Source: Melitaea cinxia (Eukaryota; Arthropoda; Insecta; Lepidoptera; Nymphalidae). From it: 64,000 nucleotides of DNA. Within the stretch, counting starts at the first letter, position 1, and each line of letters begins with the position of its first letter. Made by a program: the position numbers and the translations under genes. The stretch spans positions 16,768,472 to 16,832,471 of the forward strand of contig NC_059404.1 of NCBI RefSeq assembly GCF_905220565.1, read 5' to 3'. Shown here piece after piece: positions 34,601-41,580 of the stretch. The notes below the pieces were generated by a model that saw only the letters and a list, made by a program, of their open reading frames with translations, was not told the origin of the DNA and did no database searches.

Positions 34601-34688
34601 TTGATGCTAAAGCCTTCGATGTGGAGAAAGAACGACGAGATATCCGAGAAAGAAGTCCGAAGAGTGCCGGTGACGATTTTAATGCCAT
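16467..34688 (-). CDS. Pdhb: pyruvate dehydrogenase E1 component subunit beta, mitochondrial (7 exons)
   Basis: E1-beta pairs with E1-alpha in the mitochondrial matrix to form the thiamine-diphosphate E1 enzyme, which decarboxylates pyruvate and acetylates E2 lipoyl groups. Coding exons (minus strand): 34688-34480, 32398-32245, 31580-31394, 25132-25010, 24347-24246, 23326-23207, 16651-16467. They total 1080 nt, 359 residues plus TGA, the same length as the human protein. Every junction has GT/AG and matching phase. Residues 1 to about 29 are an Arg/Ser-rich, acid-free mitochondrial presequence. GEEVAQYDGAYKV (57-69) is the TPP-contacting region; FMTFNFSMQ (109-117), AAQHSQC with H157, the C-terminal domain from about residue 225 (GKAKIERPG) and the DVPMPYA motif (328-334) follow. 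The start is the ATG at 34688; an upstream in-frame GTG is not used. Introns 3 (6.3 kb) and 6 (6.6 kb) are large because of transposons. Confidence 0.97.
16652..17539. other. Pdhb intron 6, GC-rich proximal part
   Basis: GC-rich, degenerate sequence with no clean frame. It adjoins R1-like scraps and may be older decay of the same element; the segment 17008-17340 keeps a minus-strand frame but no domain is recognised. Confidence 0.4.
17540..17760 (-). pseudogene. decayed R1-type LINE endonuclease fragment
   Basis: Overlapping minus-strand frames give phrases such as PILILGNFNAKS and SLADFEIARYHQV, resembling the DFN(A/V)KS motif of R1-group apurinic endonucleases. Frameshifts and lack of neighbouring domains show it is dead. 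Confidence 0.5.
17815..18205 (+). pseudogene. decayed R1-type LINE reverse-transcriptase fragment
   Basis: Plus-strand translation with interruptions gives KVWKEVKVVFIPKLGKGDYSQPKS, the 'PKPGK.DY..PKS.RPISL' region of R1-group RTs, and a following REIRS..LNPNQ-like stretch. It lies opposite in strand to the endonuclease scrap, so the locus is rearranged. Confidence 0.55.
18235..18831 (+). pseudogene. LINE endonuclease C-terminus and linker (frame fragment 1)
   Basis: 198-codon remnant with IGDFNLSQINW and RTLDLVLSNVGS, matching the 'GDFN' and 'S.LDLVLS' endonuclease motifs of CR1/Jockey LINEs. The 5' part is missing. Confidence 0.75.
19617..19967 (+). pseudogene. LINE reverse-transcriptase palm (frame fragment)
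   Basis: Carries the TDFSKAFDRV and GVPQGSHLGP motifs and the FADD catalytic box; frameshifted just after FADD. Confidence 0.8.
20209..20991 (-). mobile_element. 5'-truncated RTE copy inserted into the LINE
   Basis: Flanked by a 14-bp target duplication GAATATTTGCAACA (20195-20208 and 20992-21005). On the minus strand it encodes the C-terminal 250 or so residues of the RTE protein (FADDIVIFAETLDELGQ through YGAETWTL to VQQWTAIG), nearly identical to 44020-44791. The frame is open, so insertion is recent relative to the decayed host LINE. Confidence 0.92.
21691..22640. other. Pdhb intron 6, unassigned
   Basis: A GC-richer patch with CpG (about 21756-21890) and a second small one (22530-22555) stand out; otherwise AT-rich. 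No gene recognised. Confidence 0.4.
22645..22735 (-). repeat. inverted scrap of the intron-6 LINE tail
   Basis: GTCGTAGAACAAATGTTGTT and TTAGCTATCTTCTCCTGCAA are the reverse complement of the 21560-21645 region of the LINE tail, so two copies lie in opposite orientation about 1.1 kb apart. Confidence 0.7.
22736..23206. other. Pdhb intron 6, AT-rich end
   Basis: No feature recognised apart from the donor GTGAGT of exon 6 at 23206. Confidence 0.5.
23207..23326 (-). CDS. Pdhb: Pdhb exon 6
   Basis: Residues 259-299 (IECEVINLRSLRPLDFDT to EQGWPQSG). Acceptor TTCCAG, donor GTGAGT. Confidence 0.95.
23535..23860 (-). repeat. tRNA-derived SINE in Pdhb intron 5
   Basis: Shares the block TTTCCCATGTAGGAGAAG, the ACTATGAGTAACGATC stretch and the CTCCGAGGCATGGTGGGGAG stretch, and ends with GGGGATCGAACCGCCAGCG, a decayed B box. 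Confidence 0.75.
24246..24347 (-). CDS. Pdhb: Pdhb exon 5
   Basis: Residues 225-259 (GKAKIERPGNHITVVCAG to NELAGTG), the start of the transketolase C-terminal domain. Acceptor TCACAG, donor GTAATT. Confidence 0.95.
24502..24920 (-). pseudogene. 5'-truncated, diverged RTE fragment in Pdhb intron 4
   Basis: Starts on the plus strand with ATCAGCCTTTAACAGTCCAC and TGGAGATAGACCTCCCC, the RTE 3' end. The minus-strand translation gives AKAWSFTVSLFNRLKVTQQV, MERAAWCLHDRVLNDE and CKLKCQWASHIA, aligning with the end of the RTE protein at 44380-44600 but from another, older subfamily. Confidence 0.8.
25010..25132 (-). CDS. Pdhb: Pdhb exon 4
   Basis: Residues 184-225 (LLKAAIRDQDPVVFLEDE, MYGVPF). Acceptor TTCTAG, donor GTATGA. 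It lies across the 6.3-kb intron that carries a LINE. Confidence 0.95.
25748..27151 (+). CDS. LINE ORF1 (gag-like, three CCHC zinc knuckles)
   Basis: 467 residues, intact. An acidic/proline-rich N-terminus (MDDEPPDPGGGY) and a middle RRM-like region (about 90-200, containing IKRVGRNRLSVQFKT) precede three zinc knuckles around residues 248-300: CNYCCRFGHIKSQC, CFKCGQMHDGESC and CLFCSGNHPANDPLC. The C-terminal third is rich in Ser, Thr, Pro and Asn. Proteins of this kind package LINE RNA into ribonucleoprotein particles. The frame ends 35 bp past the ATG of ORF2, so the two overlap in different frames. Confidence 0.85.
   Translation: MDDEPPDPGGGYVPPITSTSNMEVDTENRRKRPNSDTLASQNPKKTVINPHNVTPSVQLSFTNPEFDKEKNKYSTEDIGPFVVHISKIEQEPNSGTILRPIQFGHFLFKNNIQNIMLDGIKRVGRNRLSVQFKTASDANSFLELSVLSSGGYVTSIPMYSVSRMGVVRTIPTEWSMEDVVSQLVVPDGYGKVIRARRLSRKTFNDNTPVWIPTQSVVITFSGQRLPKHVYLFFNSLPVETYVLPTIQCNYCCRFGHIKSQCRSKPRCFKCGQMHDGESCTQTPTCLFCSGNHPANDPLCPEHLRQKSIKVVMSQESISYLEASARFPQVKKSFADVTRLSSISSPPSTPDRQIRPTPTTTSYRKTTFSPRRPIPPPLPGYDRQAHYDIIHTPQTNTQNGLAYPDSNTSNPNNISSNDNLIEQLLSIVINLVSRFSDTGLPNNLMTTLSNLISLSQSNGAQRDSVEQS
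27117..30829 (+). pseudogene. LINE ORF2: endonuclease, reverse transcriptase, RNase H, zinc motif (two lesions)
   Basis: Begins at ATG 27117 inside the end of ORF1. AP-endonuclease: VIQWNSRSIRNK, GDFNVHHTSWG, GSDHFPIVI. RT: GYRPIALSCTLAKILEHLI, FLDISSAYDNV, GLPQGSVLSPLLYSI, QYADDLALY. RNase H: VFTDASKLTQEG, ELLAIFEA, ILSDSQCSLQAI, WIPGHSGIKGNEDADYYAKEA. A terminal cysteine-histidine motif (CECGLDEGTPEHIFFSC) lies at about 30640-30690. Two lesions: a frameshift near 27450-27465 that truncates the first frame at 27506, and an in-frame TAA at 30554-30556; the rest is open. It is therefore recently inactivated (or carries sequencing errors). Confidence 0.88.
31394..31580 (-). CDS. Pdhb: Pdhb exon 3
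   Basis: Residues 122-184, with the catalytic-region motif AAQHSQC and H157. Acceptor TTCCAG, donor GTACTT; ends in phase 1. Confidence 0.95.
31858..32172 (-). mobile_element. RTE internal-deletion derivative in Pdhb intron 2
   Basis: Minus orientation, with an ATGATGATCATGATGATG tail at 31836-31857. It has the same 5' UTR plus 3' end structure as 12511-12853. Its mini frame starts ATG AGT TCA CGC but has a stop (TGA for TGG) at codon 7. Confidence 0.85.
32245..32398 (-). CDS. Pdhb: Pdhb exon 2
   Basis: Residues 70-121 (GLWKKYGDRRVIDTP to FSMQAIDH). Acceptor TTTCAG, donor GTAAGA; starts in phase 2 and ends in phase 0. Confidence 0.95.
32399..33030. other. Pdhb intron 1, unassigned part
   Basis: No feature recognised. 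32600-32790 is moderately GC-rich without coding signs. Confidence 0.45.
33032..33600. mobile_element. MITE (1777 family) interrupted by a SINE, in Pdhb intron 1
   Basis: The left end GGGCCTGTTTCACCAGTTAT (33032-33051) and the right-end relics (CAATGGTAAAATTGAATAAC, TCAAAAACTTATCCGGAAAC, AGGCTTTAG near 33550-33600) belong to the MITE at 1777. A SINE (33053-33395) was inserted just after the left end. Confidence 0.55.
33053..33395 (-). repeat. tRNA-derived SINE in Pdhb intron 1
   Basis: CGCTTCAGCCGGTAATATCC, TACTGGGCATAGGCCTC through GGGATCGAACCCGCAACC (B box, inverted). This copy supplies the intact reference for the SINE block broken by the pogo-type element. Confidence 0.8.
33786..33960 (+). 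repeat. CR1-type LINE tail in Pdhb intron 1
   Basis: GCCTGGAAGAAATCGCTGCT and TTTAGCGATAAGGCCGCC, then a TAAA-rich tail (TAAATAAATAAATAAATAAA, about 33927-33948); the terminal hairpin motif matches 2996-3020. Confidence 0.7.
34480..34688 (-). CDS. Pdhb: Pdhb exon 1 (coding part)
   Basis: Encodes the presequence and residues to the first two bases of codon 70. It ends ACG-AG with donor GTAATT. Upstream DNA shows no clear TATA box. Confidence 0.95.
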
Positions 34689-35364
34689 TTTCACTATAAC
34701 ACTTTTATTTTACACTTATAACCTAAATGTAACACACAAAAGAACTTATAAGAAGTATTTTAAGTGTAGTTTGTGTTTTTCGTCGTGAATAATGATGTTA
34801 AAATCGTGTTTTTGGTGCGACGAAGGATGAATGGAGGTCGCAGTCGACTAAAGTGAAGTTTGTTACGTCAAGGCAACGATGACGTTAGGTAATTAGCGTT
34901 CAGAAATTAGATATATAAAACGTCTTTAAAAAGGCTTCTCAATTTTATATTTTGTTATTCATCTAGTACATTTCACTAATATACCTCTATGTTTTGTAAC
35001 CTCTATTTTAGAGCGGGTTATGTCTTACAATCTAAAACAAATCCAATGATGAATACAAAATTTTCTGGTAATATTTTGAAAGGGCATTCAAAATTTCAAA
35101 CACAAAGACATTCAAATAATTTTTTTGTTTAGACATCATTCTTCTGTAAATGTAATCTTACCTGATTTCTGATCAAATTTTTATTAAAATATTTGAAAAA
35201 ATTAATAAATTTTTATTCTTGATTTGATCTGATGATGTCTTATAACATAAGGATAAACTTCCGTTTGCTGTGAGTACGGTTCTCATATGAAATCTCATTT
35301 TACGTATTAAATTATTTTAATGTTCAGTTGTTCTAAGAGATATTTTAATTCAAAAGATACAAAA
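34689..35364. other. upstream region of Pdhb
   Basis: The promoter is expected here. No TATA box is evident near the ATG; a GC-richer patch at about 34815-34880 (GGTGCGACGAAGGATGAATG, GGCAACGATGACG) may mark the start region. The rest is AT-rich. Confidence 0.4.
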
Positions 35365-35717
35365 GGCCTGTTTCTGCAGTTGTGGATAACGTTATTTGAC
35401 GGACGACGATATCCAACAGATAAAAGTTTTTGATGTGTTATTCTTTTTTGTAATCGAATTTCACTGTATTTATGCAATACATTATAATATTAGAACATGT
35501 TTGGACTATACTAATATTTAATCTTGTACAACTTCAACACCGTGTTCTTGCAAATAAACAATTATTATTATTATTATATTTATAATCCCAAATATGAATC
35601 TAAAACTTGATTGAGGTGAAAGTAGTCCTAAAGATCTTTTCTACCTGCAGCTGTTAAAGTCTAATCGTAACTTATTTGCAAAATAAACTCTATTCATAAC
35701 TGGTAAAACAGGCCCAA
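35365..35717. mobile_element. MITE (1777 family) with an internal LINE-tail insertion
   Basis: Outer ends AGGCCTGTTTCTGCAGTTGT and ATTCATAACTGGTAAAACAGG form the inverted repeats. The middle (about 35500-35580) holds CAACTTCAACACCGTGTTCT and an ATTATTATTATTATTAT tail like a LINE 3' end. Confidence 0.6.
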
Positions 35718-36477
35718 AACCTAAAACGACGACCCCAACTAAATAAAAACGTATACACGAACTATTTTTGTAGTAATATTGCTTATTTTAGCAATTGTAA
35801 TCCTATATAGGAAGTAGGACTATTCTTACTTATTTGTTTTTGATACTGATCTTTTATATCTACTGGGTCATCAGGTCCTGGACCGATTTCACAAACTGAA
35901 CACTGACTTTCGATATTATTTTTTATTTTGCTCCTTTTACCTTGACACATATTTTTTATCGTAAATGTATGATTTTATCTTTGCATATTAAAGATATGTT
36001 TTGGGACTAATCGCATATGCATATACTAGCAACAACTAACGATGTCTTTCAATAAGAAACTAAGCAAAAATATTTCATAATGAATTATCTTAAATATTTT
36101 AATAGAAGTTTTATTATAGTTTGTAACAATTTATTTGTTATGAGTTCGATTTACGCCCCGAGTCTGGAAGTAATATATATTTATTTATATGTTTTGATTA
36201 TATATAATAATACATTTAAATAAATATGTATTTTTAGCGATTTTTTTAATCTAATCAATCGGCTATTTCCTATAGATCAAACATTAAGTTGCTTTCTTTA
36301 GAACAGACGACCGCGTGTGTATGTTATAAGATTTATTAATAAAACAAGTTAATTTATTAACTTAACCTTTATCACCACAGGAACACTGGGTTTGGGGTAC
36401 TTCCCCAAACGGGCTGCTCCCGTAAATTATCAAGTACTTTCAGAATTGAAAAATGTATTATTTAAATATGAAATATA
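35718..36477. other. AT-rich intergenic stretch
   Basis: Only a short scrap of the 13229 repeat family (CACCACAGGAACACTGG, 36374-36440) was recognised. Confidence 0.4.
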
Positions 36478-36660
36478 TAGCCGTGCATGCGGTGCATTAT
36501 TAAATATCTTCTTCGTCTATTTTTTTTCTAATGTTTACGCGAATTTCACTCATTGAAATGAAACAACTTTTTCGGATTTTATCGCGGTTTATTAACTTTT
36601 TTAGATTGCCGACGTTTCGGATACTTTACAGCAACTATGGTCATGGGAGGACTGAGGTGT
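36478..36660 (+). repeat. dispersed repeat ending GACGTTTCGGATACTTTACA
   Basis: Shares TTTATCGCGGTTTATTAACT and upstream AATTTCACTCAT with 56210-56335. The part GACGTTTCGGATACTTTACA, CAACTATGGTCATGGGAGGA appears inverted at about 57178-57225. Confidence 0.6.
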
Positions 36661-37577
36661 TAGACGTCCTTAGTTACAAAGTTATTTGAAACTACCCGAC
36701 ATACATCAACATTTTAGCTAGTTCTATATCTTTTTTTTTATGTCACTAGGTCGGCAAACAAGCGTACGGCTCACCTGATGGTAAGCGACTACCGCAGCCT
36801 ATAGACACTTGCAATACCAGAAGCATTGCAAGCGCGTCGCATCTACATCTACGCAGAATGTGCTAATGTGGTATATTATGCTTGGTTTTTGATTTGATGA
36901 TATTAATAATGGGATCCCAAGCAGGTGGTAATAGCCAGCCATCTTCTCTATTGAAATTTGAATGTTTTTTAATTTCAATAGCCTCACGGATCATGCTTGG
37001 TTCTGCTTCGTCTATTTGAAAATTTAATAATTTTAAAATAAATAAAAAATATGTACAGGTATTTTATGCGATATTACATAAAAATTGGAAAAAAAACGTA
37101 TCAACTTTCCTACCGTGATTGATAGGTTGTTTCTGAACGAAGTGGTCATCTCGATTCGGCCTTGACCTACTGAGATTCATCTGTGCTACGTTTTATTGGT
37201 ATGTCTTGCTACATTTTATTGGTCTGTGAAATTAAACTGTTCCACATTAAAATGTAATGCTTTTTTTATTCGGTCCCTAAGGTGTAAATGTAGGAAGGGT
37301 TCGATAAAGATTGTCGATCGACTTTGATATGTATTTACTGAATGTTTTACATATTCATTGACTGTATATTTCTTATTTTATTGACATGGCTTAAATCGGC
37401 GAAAACAAATTTTAGGACGGACCCCTTCCGCGTCCTTGTAACAGATGGTCACATTTATGGGAGTAATCTAGTATAATGTTACATATTTTGCAATTTACAC
37501 CTAGAAATATTATTTATTTAATTAAACAATCAGTTTCGACATTAGGTACTTCCATTTAACTAACAATTTTATACTGT
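36661..37577. other. mixed repeat scraps and unassigned DNA
   Basis: 36750-36840 is a fragment of the 13229 repeat (CGTACGGCTCACCTGATGGT, CAATACCAGAAGCATTGCAA). The remainder shows no gene. Confidence 0.45.
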
Positions 37578-37868
37578 GTGGTTGCGGCATTAAGAATATA
37601 GCCACCCCTTCTCTTACCGTGGGTGTCGTAAGAGGCGACTAAGGGATAACACAGTTCTACTTATACCTTGGAACTTAAAAAGCTGACCGATGGCGGGATA
37701 ACCATCCAACTGCTGCCTTTGAAATAGATAGGCCGAACACGGGCAGCAGCGTCCTCGGTGCGACAAAGCCAGCCCTGCGGTCACCAACCCGCCTGCCCAG
37801 CGTGGTGACTATGGGCAAAACACATGAGTTCACTATTTTTGCGAACTTGTGGAGGCCTGTGTCCAGCA
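37578..37868 (+). mobile_element. RTE internal-deletion derivative, decayed 3' end
   Basis: The 5' UTR portion is well conserved (GTGGGTGTCGTAAGAGGCGA, CCGATGGCGGGATAACCATC, CAACCCGCCTGCCCAGCGTG). The fusion part is ATGAGTTCACTATTTTTGCG, with a small deletion, and the copy stops at GTGTCCAGCAAATTACG. Confidence 0.8.
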
Positions 37869-38519
37869 AATTACGAAAGCTGAATTGTTACATATCTTAC
37901 AACCTTGGTTACATATTCTACTTACACGATATTCGAGTAGAGTTCGCTGGATAAAAATCCATTTGCCTATCAATAGGAATAATATTTGAATGGATTTGGT
38001 GCTCAGTGACAAAAATTATTTTTAATTGGAATTACATTCCATTGGAATTTTTGGAAGTTTTCGATTCATTGGAGTTATGTTTACTTTCGAATTTTAGTTA
38101 GAGTGCTACATTTATTATCAATTTTTGTATATTTTTTTTGCTAGTTATAGAACTCCATGATTTAATCCAGTTTAGTTTTTGATAGTTGTCAAATTAATAA
38201 TTTCTTATCGTATTTTATTTTTTTAAATCTGAGCCAAATGTGTTCAAAAGGTTTTTTACAACATTTATTTTTATTAATCGAGCTAATAAATCTCTAATTT
38301 AGGCGTTAAAACAAACAATTTTACAACAACACAACAATTTTTTAAGCAAAACAAATTTATCCTGAGTGTCTCGTAAAGCATTTTTTTACACGATTTCCTA
38401 TTAAATGACATTTTGATTGAAGCAAAGGAAATTGCTACACCATACGAGCGAGTTGATATGATGAATGATGCGCTATAGTGCGAGAGGCGATTGTAATATT
38501 CTAAACTTATCTTACATAA
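37869..38519. other. AT-rich intergenic stretch
   Basis: No feature recognised. Confidence 0.45.
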
Positions 38520-38523
38520 ACAT

Positions 38524-38868
38524 TCTAAAAATTTTGATATGATATTCAAAAATGTTTAGAATTTCTAATGTGTGGGTAACACAAAAATAAAATCGTACAT
38601 ATTAAAAATAGCATGGTGTCGTCTCCTGTCAAAGATTTTCATTGTAATACGAAACTTTGAATTGTTACGGGTTTCTGTAAAGAGCTCACTATAGACGGCG
38701 CCACGGTTCGCTTAAACCGAATATAAAAATCATCATATCAAAAATTTCGATCTAGCGGGTACTTCGTTCCATAGCTTAATTGGCTAGAGTACCGGCACGG
38801 TCAGTCGGAGACGCGGGTTCGATCCACGCTGGAGCGGTCAATTTTTGATATGATATTCAAAAATGATT
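38524..38868 (+). repeat. single copy of the 313-bp tRNA-hairpin repeat with terminal direct repeats
   Basis: One unit in plus orientation, bounded on both sides by the same phrase TTTTGATATGATATTCAAAA (38535-38554 and about 38844-38863), i.e. one monomer plus a short overlap. It contains the diverged tRNA-like sequence at 38765-38837. Confidence 0.75.
38765..38837 (+). pseudogene. tRNA-like sequence (diverged copy)
   Basis: 73 nt with the same architecture as the copies at 59-60 kb, but with changes in the anticodon stem (ACCGGCACGGTCAGTCGG) and T stem (GCGGGTTCGATCCACGC) that weaken the cloverleaf. Confidence 0.55.
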
Positions 38869-39378
38869 AATCAAGTATCTTTTGTTAAAAATTTTAGAAC
38901 TAACATTGAATTATCTGTGATAATATTTGATGGTATTTTGGGGACAGTCGGGACTGGGCTGATTCATTTATATATATATATATAGATTGTATACCTTTAA
39001 TACTGAGCCAACATCACACCAAGAGTTCCATAAAAGGTACATTACAAGGTCGTACAATGTCTGAATGTAACTTACTCTTATGAGAATAACTCTAAGTAAA
39101 GTATGTCAAACTCGTGTTTGCAAGCGTGCCCTGTTCGAACATGTTTCTCGAACTTTTCTTGAACTTAAACTATTTGTATACATTTACATACACGTGAGTA
39201 TACACCGTGCTGTGGTGTATGTTTATTTGGTAAATTTACCTATACCACATTAAAAAAATAAAAAAAAAGTAAAATCATTCAGTTAGCAGTTTTAACTATT
39301 ACTGCACACATTGCGTATATATGCAGAACATATAATAAAATGGTAGGAAATTCAAAACTGTACATTAAATATTTTTTT
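38869..39378. other. AT-rich intergenic stretch
   Basis: A short TA microsatellite at 38969-38984; otherwise nothing recognised. Confidence 0.45.
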
Positions 39379-39725
39379 AAAAGAATACTTGGGGTGTGAT
39401 CTACAATCGATACCGAAGCCAAAAATATAGTTTTTAGAATTTTTGTCTATTTGTTTGTTTGTCTGTATGTATGTCCGGGATAAACTCAAAAGGTACTGCA
39501 TGGATTTACTTCAAATTTGGCATGAATATTATAAAAAGTCAGGTCAACATATAGGCTACAAATTATCACGCTATCACCTACGGGGAACGAGCAGCGAACC
39601 TTTATTTCTTTAACGCATTCTGTAACAACGTGTAATCTAACGACGCATATTTGAATGTTGTTATTATGTTAATAACCATGCTATAAGCTAACTTCATACT
39701 ATAAATAAAGACATAGGTAGATCCC
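39379..39725 (+). repeat. one arm of a 340-bp inverted repeat pair
   Basis: Matches 45262-45625 in reverse complement (TTGGGGTGTGATCTACAATC, GATACCGAAGCCAAAAATAT, GGGATAAACTCAAAAGGTAC, CATGCTATAAGCTAACTTCA). Probably two oppositely inserted copies of one interspersed repeat. The phrase TCTGTATGTATGTCCGGGAT is typical of LINE 3' ends. Confidence 0.75.
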
Positions 39726-40550
39726 AACAGTGCTCACATATCTTGCTTGGAGTTAGGGGTAGTAATTAGATTACAGCCAAATAATACTGATCTAATCATT
39801 TTCTATAAGAATAAAGGGAATGATATTGCAAGTGTCCATAGCATGCTAGCCACCGTACTGTGATAGAATATATAATATATTGTTTACATTTTTATACGCC
39901 TCACACTCGATGGTTCCCGTTATTCATGAAAGTTCTATATCGTAATTCTGGAAAACACATGATATAAACAAAAACGCCTACACCAACAATAAGACAAATA
40001 TTTGCGTGGCCTATGTTTATGTAGTTTATTTACTTTCAGAGTCGATAATCAACTACAATCTTACTTAAAATCAATAACCTAACGATTTCGTTATAATAAC
40101 ATAATTCATGAGTTACAACTAAACACTGTTGAATCAGACATTCTTGGCTTTCTTTTACGAATTAGAAAGTATCGTCAAAGTAAATCATTTCCTTTTTCTA
40201 GGTAATATTTCATGCATTTTCATAATGATAATAAGTCTTTTGTGATTTAATTTCGGATTTTATTAATATTGACTTGTTTACGCAAATAATTATTATGAGA
40301 AATATTAAAAATTAGTTTAATGTGGCGTTACAACATTGAAAGTATATAAAAATTTCATAATAGTAATTGATTTATTACGAATTTGACTAAAAAAAATATT
40401 TGGTAGATATATAAAAACTAAACAGATCACTGCGAATCAGTACTAAAACTACATAAATATATATAATATACACCAAGACTCAAGGTCAGAAATGAAACCC
40501 GCCATGAGTTGAGAACAAACTTGCTCAAAAAGCAAGGTCATAGCTAACTT
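39726..40550. other. AT-rich intergenic stretch
   Basis: No gene recognised; 40460-40520 resembles the second SINE family (ACACCAAGACTCAAGG). Confidence 0.4.
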
Positions 40551-40830
40551 AACTAAGGTAGGGCACAGCAGGAAATTTCCTGCTCAAATATGGAGCAGCC
40601 TGACTAGGGAAGTACCTCGACCTTACAGAAGAGCACAGCATAATACTGCTTACAAGCAGTGTTATGTCACTGTTGGTGAGCAAGGTGACCAACTACTGGA
40701 ATAAACGGGGAATCGGCGATAGGGTCGGCAATGCGCTTGCAATTCTCCTGGTATTGCAGACATCTATAAGCTACGGTAATCTCTTATCATCAGGTGAGCC
40801 GTAAGCCTGTAGGCCAATCTAGTTATATAA
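40551..40830 (-). repeat. inverted copy of the 13229 dispersed repeat
   Basis: GCAGGAAATTTCCTGCTCAA, AGGGAAGTACCTCGACCTTA, GATAGGGTCGGCAATGCGCT, TATAAGCTACGGTAATCTCT. Confidence 0.65.
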
Positions 40831-41215
40831 AAAAAACTGCCAGCTGACCAGTGGTAAATTTAAACATGAATTATACCACAATATCGTTTTTCCTTTATTT
40901 TGATATCCTATTTATAAAATTAATCGGCATTAATTTTTGGGCTCTGCGTAACAAAATATAACTCTTCGACAGCAGTGGTCCCCCGGGCTATATTGTACAA
41001 AGCGCTATAAATCAACGTGCAGTCGGTTAATGACCCCATCTGTGACGTTTCGTATTATAAGAAGCGTTTTTGCTATAGGAATACATTTTGACAATTTTTA
41101 ATATATAAATAATGACTACTTATTTATAAACTTTTTGAATTGGTAAGTAAACTAACGTAGTGTGAAATATTTATATAGTTGGATAACGGAAAGTTGCTTT
41201 TAAAGGAAAACTTTT
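40831..41215. other. AT-rich intergenic stretch
   Basis: No feature recognised. Confidence 0.4.
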
Positions 41216-41380
41216 TGACACTCGCTTGACTTGGGGAGTAAGCTGGTGAATGCATTACGAAAAGTATAATCGGGCGAGGCGAACGGAAGTAGAGAGGAAG
41301 ATATAAGTTAGTGAAGATAAAAAGAGATAGAGTTACTTCAGTTTTGTGGTCTAAAGGACAATCGTTTTTTTTTTAAATCG
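41216..41380 (+). repeat. detached 5' UTR piece of the intron-3 LINE family
   Basis: CGCTTGACTTGGGGAGTAAG, GGTGAATGCATTACG, GCGAGGCGAACGGAA and TACTTCAGTTTTGTGGTCTA parallel the start of the LINE at 25195-25390. No coding part follows. Confidence 0.65.
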
Positions 41381-41580
41381 AGATAATTTAGGTTTAAATG
41401 TTTTAAGAATATATTGAGCAAATGATTGTTATTGTCTGATGGCCGACCATCGCGGGTTCGCTTCCGTTCAGATAATTTTATTGTGTTTTTATAAATAGGC
41501 TTTCTGGCCCAGTAGTTTTCCTGAGTATCTAAGTACTTGTAAATATATTTAAATATGGCTTAGATTCACATTGTGCTGTG

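Noticed and set aside
34692..34694. GTG as start of the Pdhb protein, adding Met-Lys
   Set aside because: Animal nuclear genes start with ATG; the ATG at 34688 gives a standard presequence and a total length of 359 residues.
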